A stretch of DNA of 64,000 nt, taken from Bradyrhizobium erythrophlei (GTDB taxonomy: Bacteria > Pseudomonadota > Alphaproteobacteria > Rhizobiales > Xanthobacteraceae). Both the position numbers and the translations under genes were made by a program. Every line of letters begins with the position of its first letter. The stretch's first letter is position 1. Under the pieces are notes generated by a model. It had not been told where the DNA came from, ran no database searches, and saw nothing but the letters and a program-made list of their open reading frames with translations. Positions 61,785 to 64,000 of this stretch are shown piece by piece. Location: positions 5,224,501-5,288,500 of the forward strand of contig NZ_LT670849.1 in NCBI RefSeq assembly GCF_900142985.1, given 5' to 3'.

Positions 61785-62132
61785 TCATCCGACCGATGTC
61801 GGCCGCCACGTCTCTTGTGGGTGCCTCCAGTCAATCCCGGACAGGAGATAACCGAGCTGCGCCGACGAGATCGTCACCGCACCCTCAGCCGGGCTCGGCC
61901 AGATGAAGCGACCCCGCTCCAGGCGCTTCGTGAACAGGCAGGCGCCCTGGCCATCATGCCAGATCACCTTCAGCAGATTGCCGCGACGACCGCGGAAGCA
62001 AAACAGGTGGCCGCCCAGCGGGTCGCGATGCAGGATCTCCTGCACCTGCAAGGCCAGCGACGGAAAGCCCTTCCGCATGTCGGTATAGCCGGTTGCGAGC
62101 CACACCCGCACGCCGGCCGGCAACGGGATCAT
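61785..62132 (-). CDS. tnpB: IS66 Orf2 / TnpB
   Basis: 115 residues; VRVWLATGYTDMRKGFPSLA, LFCFRGRRGNLLKVIWHDGQ and CLFTKRLERGRFIWP are the TnpB signature. Overlaps tnpA by four bases. Needed for IS66 transposition; biochemical role unknown. Confidence 0.93.
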   Translation of the reverse strand: MIPLPAGVRVWLATGYTDMRKGFPSLALQVQEILHRDPLGGHLFCFRGRRGNLLKVIWHDGQGACLFTKRLERGRFIWPSPAEGAVTISSAQLGYLLSGIDWRHPQETWRPTSVG

Positions 62133-62530
62133 CGTGACTGCCCATCAGTCAGCGCCGCCACGACTGCGCTCAGCGTCGCGGCGTCAACCGCGCCCGTGAT
62201 CCGCATCCGAGCCCCGGCCGCGAACTCGATCTCGATCGCACCGCTGGTCCCGGAGGGCGCCGCCGACGGTTGCCGCTCTGGCGCAATGGAGACCGCCGCA
62301 AAACGGACTTCGTCAGCTTGCCGCTGCATCGGCCCGGGCTCGCAAACGAGGACGCCCGTGCGGGCCTGCCGCCGCCAGGCCGTGACCAGATTGCGGTGAA
62401 CATCATGTCGTCGAGCAACCTCGACAACACTGGCCCCGGGCGCCAGACTCTCCTCCACGATCCGAAGCTTCTCGGCAGTGGTCCACCGCCGTCGTCGCTC
62501 TGGACCGGACAGAATCGTAACCGTTGTCAC
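62129..62530 (-). CDS. tnpA: IS66 Orf1 / TnpA
   Basis: 133 residues with a GTG start; RRWTTAEKLRIVEESLAPGA, SVVEVARRHDVHRNLVTAWR is the helix-turn-helix of TnpA. A short Ala/Pro linker and a small C-terminal domain follow. Probably binds the element ends. Confidence 0.92.
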   Translation of the reverse strand: MTTVTILSGPERRRRWTTAEKLRIVEESLAPGASVVEVARRHDVHRNLVTAWRRQARTGVLVCEPGPMQRQADEVRFAAVSIAPERQPSAAPSGTSGAIEIEFAAGARMRITGAVDAATLSAVVAALTDGQSR

Positions 62531-62623
62531 GTTTGCTCATTTGCTTGCAAATTAATGAGCAAATCATCTCACGATCGAGCCCAATCCGGGAAGGCGGCCC
62601 TCAGCGGAGGCTTACCGTGGATC

Positions 62624-63134
62624 AATTCATGGATGCGCTTGCGCTCGGAGGCCTCGTCCTCAAGGCGGGGCCTTTCGTTCCGCCCGTCCCCGACGGGTTA
62701 GCCCATCGGTCTAGCGGGCCCAGCGCGCCCGTCAGGGTGGCGCGCCGGGCCCTGTCGCACGCCAAACTAACGCTGCAGCGACTGCCTCAACTCGAATCTG
62801 ATTTCGGGACCGTCGGTTTTCTCAACACTCCACGAGGCGAGAGCAACCATCATGAAGACCGTGGCGAAGGCCAATGTGGTGATGCTCGCCACGAGGTAGA
62901 ACTTCGAAGCTGTGTAATACATGGACCACTCACGCTGAAAACCTACCCAGGACCAGCACGAATCGACGTCACTGAGTCGCGCGGCGAGTTCGTGGCAAGC
63001 GAGTGGCATTTTCTCGGACCGCTTGTGATGGAACGGCAGCATGAAGTGTTGCCGGGATACCTCCGGCGCGGTTGAGAATCAGAGCACACTCGCGGCATCC
63101 GATCCCCTTCGGATAGGCGCGACCAACCACGTAG
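62624..63134. other. Sequence downstream of the IS66 element
   Basis: Joining the two sides of the insertion gives a + strand frame reading from MARSATDCLRRPVDQF into MDALALGGLVLKAGPFVPPV, so a small gene may have been split. Apart from the 62767-62919 gene nothing else is clear. Confidence 0.35.
62767..62919 (-). CDS. Small membrane protein (50 aa)
   Basis: ATG at 62919. MYYTASKFYLVASITTLAFA then TVFMMVALASWSVEKTDGPE: one long helix and a charged tail. The frame is open to 63042 but the hydrophobic start fits here. Function unknown. Confidence 0.55.
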   Translation of the reverse strand, partial: YYTASKFYLVASITTLAFATVFMMVALASWSVEKTDGPEIRFELRQSLQR

Positions 63135-63165
63135 GCCCCGCTCGCTTGCCGCGAGCGGGGCTTTT
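63135..63165 (+). terminator. Strong Rho-independent terminator
   Basis: GCCCCGCTCGC and GCGAGCGGGGC pair perfectly around TTGCC and are followed by TTTTCG. Confidence 0.8.
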
Positions 63166-63277
63166 CGTTGGGTACTATCCGATAGCACCCCTATCCGTTA
63201 CGAGGCTGGAGTCCGATTTCTTACGGGGGTTCCACGGCGTTCCGTATCGGCTATCTCAGGTGCTTCCTCCGCTGGAT

Positions 63278-63466
63278 GTGATCGTGACCTATCCTATCAA
63301 CAGCATCGACACCTCGTCGCTCTCGGAGCCGGACAGGGTCGAGATCGAGAAGCTGCGGGGGGCCTACGACCGCGCTGGCCCGAAGGCCGTCGCTGAAGGG
63401 ATGTCGCGCTTGGCCAAAAGCCACCCAGAGCTTTTCAGCTGGCTCATCAGAAATCTAAGGGATTGA
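63278..63466 (+). CDS. Small hypothetical protein (62 aa)
   Basis: GTG at 63278; VIVTYPINSIDTSSLSEPDR, VEIEKLRGAYDRAGPKAVAE and GMSRLAKSHPELFSWLIRNL give a neat helical protein. The frame is open to 63041 but that part lacks coding character. No family recognised. Confidence 0.55.
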   Translation: MIVTYPINSIDTSSLSEPDRVEIEKLRGAYDRAGPKAVAEGMSRLAKSHPELFSWLIRNLRD

Positions 63467-63584
63467 GAGTGGAGCGATCAGCGTCCCCGCCTCTCGCTGC
63501 GCGGCTTGCCACCACTCACATAACCGTCACATCGCCGACATCGGTCTGAAGCTGAGATGTCGCAGCGGTCGGGGTAGGCTAATC

Positions 63585-63659
63585 GAGCTGCCGGAGCCGG
63601 ATGTACGCGTACCGGCAGCTCGCGCGGCCCTCACCAGTGCTCCCCGTTCCGGTGAGGGC
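63585..63659. repeat. Two consecutive stem-loops
   Basis: GAGCTGCCGG / CCGGCAGCTC (63585-63621) and GCCCTCACC / GGTGAGGGC (63627-63659), both perfect. They lie between two short + strand genes; no T-run follows, so an RNA structure or attenuator is as likely as a terminator. Confidence 0.55.
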
Positions 63660-63747
63660 GTGCCCTGTGTTCGGCGGACACGTGTGACCGGATCGTCATT
63701 GTTCAGTAGCTATCATTTCGAAGTCGAACTGATTTGCTGGGGACTCC

Positions 63748-64000
63748 ATGATGCTGCGCGTTATCGAAGGCGACGCAGCCGAGCTTACCGCCAAATTGAA
63801 CAAGGCCCGGGAGGTCGGTGACCTTGCCGAGAGATGTGACGGTGCGCTTCGGAGCTGGCGGCACTCGACCGCCGGCGCCGTGCGATGGAACGCGATCGTC
63901 AGCGCTAGGATGAACAGACCTCCGTTTGACGTTTGCACCATAAAGGCGAGATCGGTATTCTGGCTTAATGCCGGATATCTTGATCCGATGCCCCGAAACA
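63748..64000 (+). CDS. Hypothetical protein, 3' partial (at least 84 aa)
   Basis: ATG with GGGGA upstream; MMLRVIEGDAAELTAKLNKA, REVGDLAERCDGALRSWRHS and on without a stop to the window end. The opposite strand is also open (63696-63941) but less protein-like. Function unknown. Confidence 0.4.
   Translation, partial: MMLRVIEGDAAELTAKLNKAREVGDLAERCDGALRSWRHSTAGAVRWNAIVSARMNRPPFDVCTIKARSVFWLNAGYLDPMPRN

Larger units (their letters stand above)
60048..62615. mobile_element. IS66-family insertion sequence, complete
   Basis: 2568 bases with tnpA, tnpB and tnpC on the - strand. Left end GTAACCATCCGGTGAGGGCC and right end (complement) GTAAGCCTCCGCTGAGGGCC form imperfect inverted repeats. The 8-base CGTGGATC occurs at 60040-60047 and 62616-62623, the target duplication expected for IS66. 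All three genes look intact, so it may be mobile. Confidence 0.95.

Noticed and set aside
60150..61906. Large + strand frames across the transposase
   Set aside because: They are antisense to IS66 TnpC, which has all family motifs.
1..64000. tRNA and rRNA genes
   Set aside because: No cloverleaf-like GTTCRANYC arm with matching acceptor stem, and no rRNA-like sequence, was found by eye.

Overview
The window looks like chromosomal DNA from a Bradyrhizobium-type alphaproteobacterium (Bradyrhizobiaceae). The reasons are GC-rich codon use, many short proteins of kinds I associate with that family (DUF2934, DUF5681, GapR/DUF2312, small one-helix membrane proteins) and an IS66-type transposon. This placement is inference from family knowledge; no rRNA, tRNA or CRISPR array was seen.

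Bases 1-23.6 kb are a surface-polysaccharide (O-antigen/exopolysaccharide) locus, almost all on the + strand and tightly packed, with many 1-14 base overlaps. It opens with the tail of a LegC-like aminotransferase and a CBS-nucleotidyltransferase, a pairing known from legionaminic-acid pathways. Next come a PglK/MsbA-like ABC flippase, FkbM-like and TIGR04325-like methyltransferases, a cupin, a second sugar aminotransferase, several glycosyltransferases, two more methyltransferases, an AsnB-type amidotransferase, a TviB/WbpA-type UDP-sugar dehydrogenase and a UDP-uronate 4-epimerase. The epimerase's 3' half is repeated 1.2 kb downstream, across a reversed methyltransferase gene. The locus ends in a 784-residue membrane protein joining a flippase-like domain to an O-antigen-ligase-like domain.

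Bases 23.6-27.5 kb hold small secreted or membrane proteins, two DUF2934 proteins, a decayed gene and a candidate small RNA. Bases 27.5-32.8 kb are a phage-derived module on the - strand: a ParB-DNA methyltransferase fusion, a DUF5681 protein, a YqaJ-like exonuclease and an ERF annealing protein with an HNH-like tail. There is no integrase, capsid or terminase, so this is a remnant or a domesticated recombination cassette.

Bases 33-58.9 kb are an archipelago of tiny genes (28-180 codons), many below usual annotation cut-offs. Several are paralogous pairs or sets, often on opposite strands: coiled-coil 'LR..V..AE' proteins, 'FRHRV' membrane proteins, 'MFE..HAV' membrane peptides and PilZ proteins. 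Non-coding duplications are scattered among them: a 128-base element with a terminator, a 113-base signal-peptide segment and a ~200-base inverted duplication. GapR, an RlpA-like gene broken by one frameshift, a NYN-domain protein, a BNR-repeat secreted protein and a LuxR-type regulator also lie here.

Bases 58.9-64 kb hold a twice-frameshifted Omp25/31-like porin pseudogene, an intact IS66 element whose exact ends (60048-62615) and 8-base target duplication can be read directly, and a few short genes. The last reading frame runs off the window.
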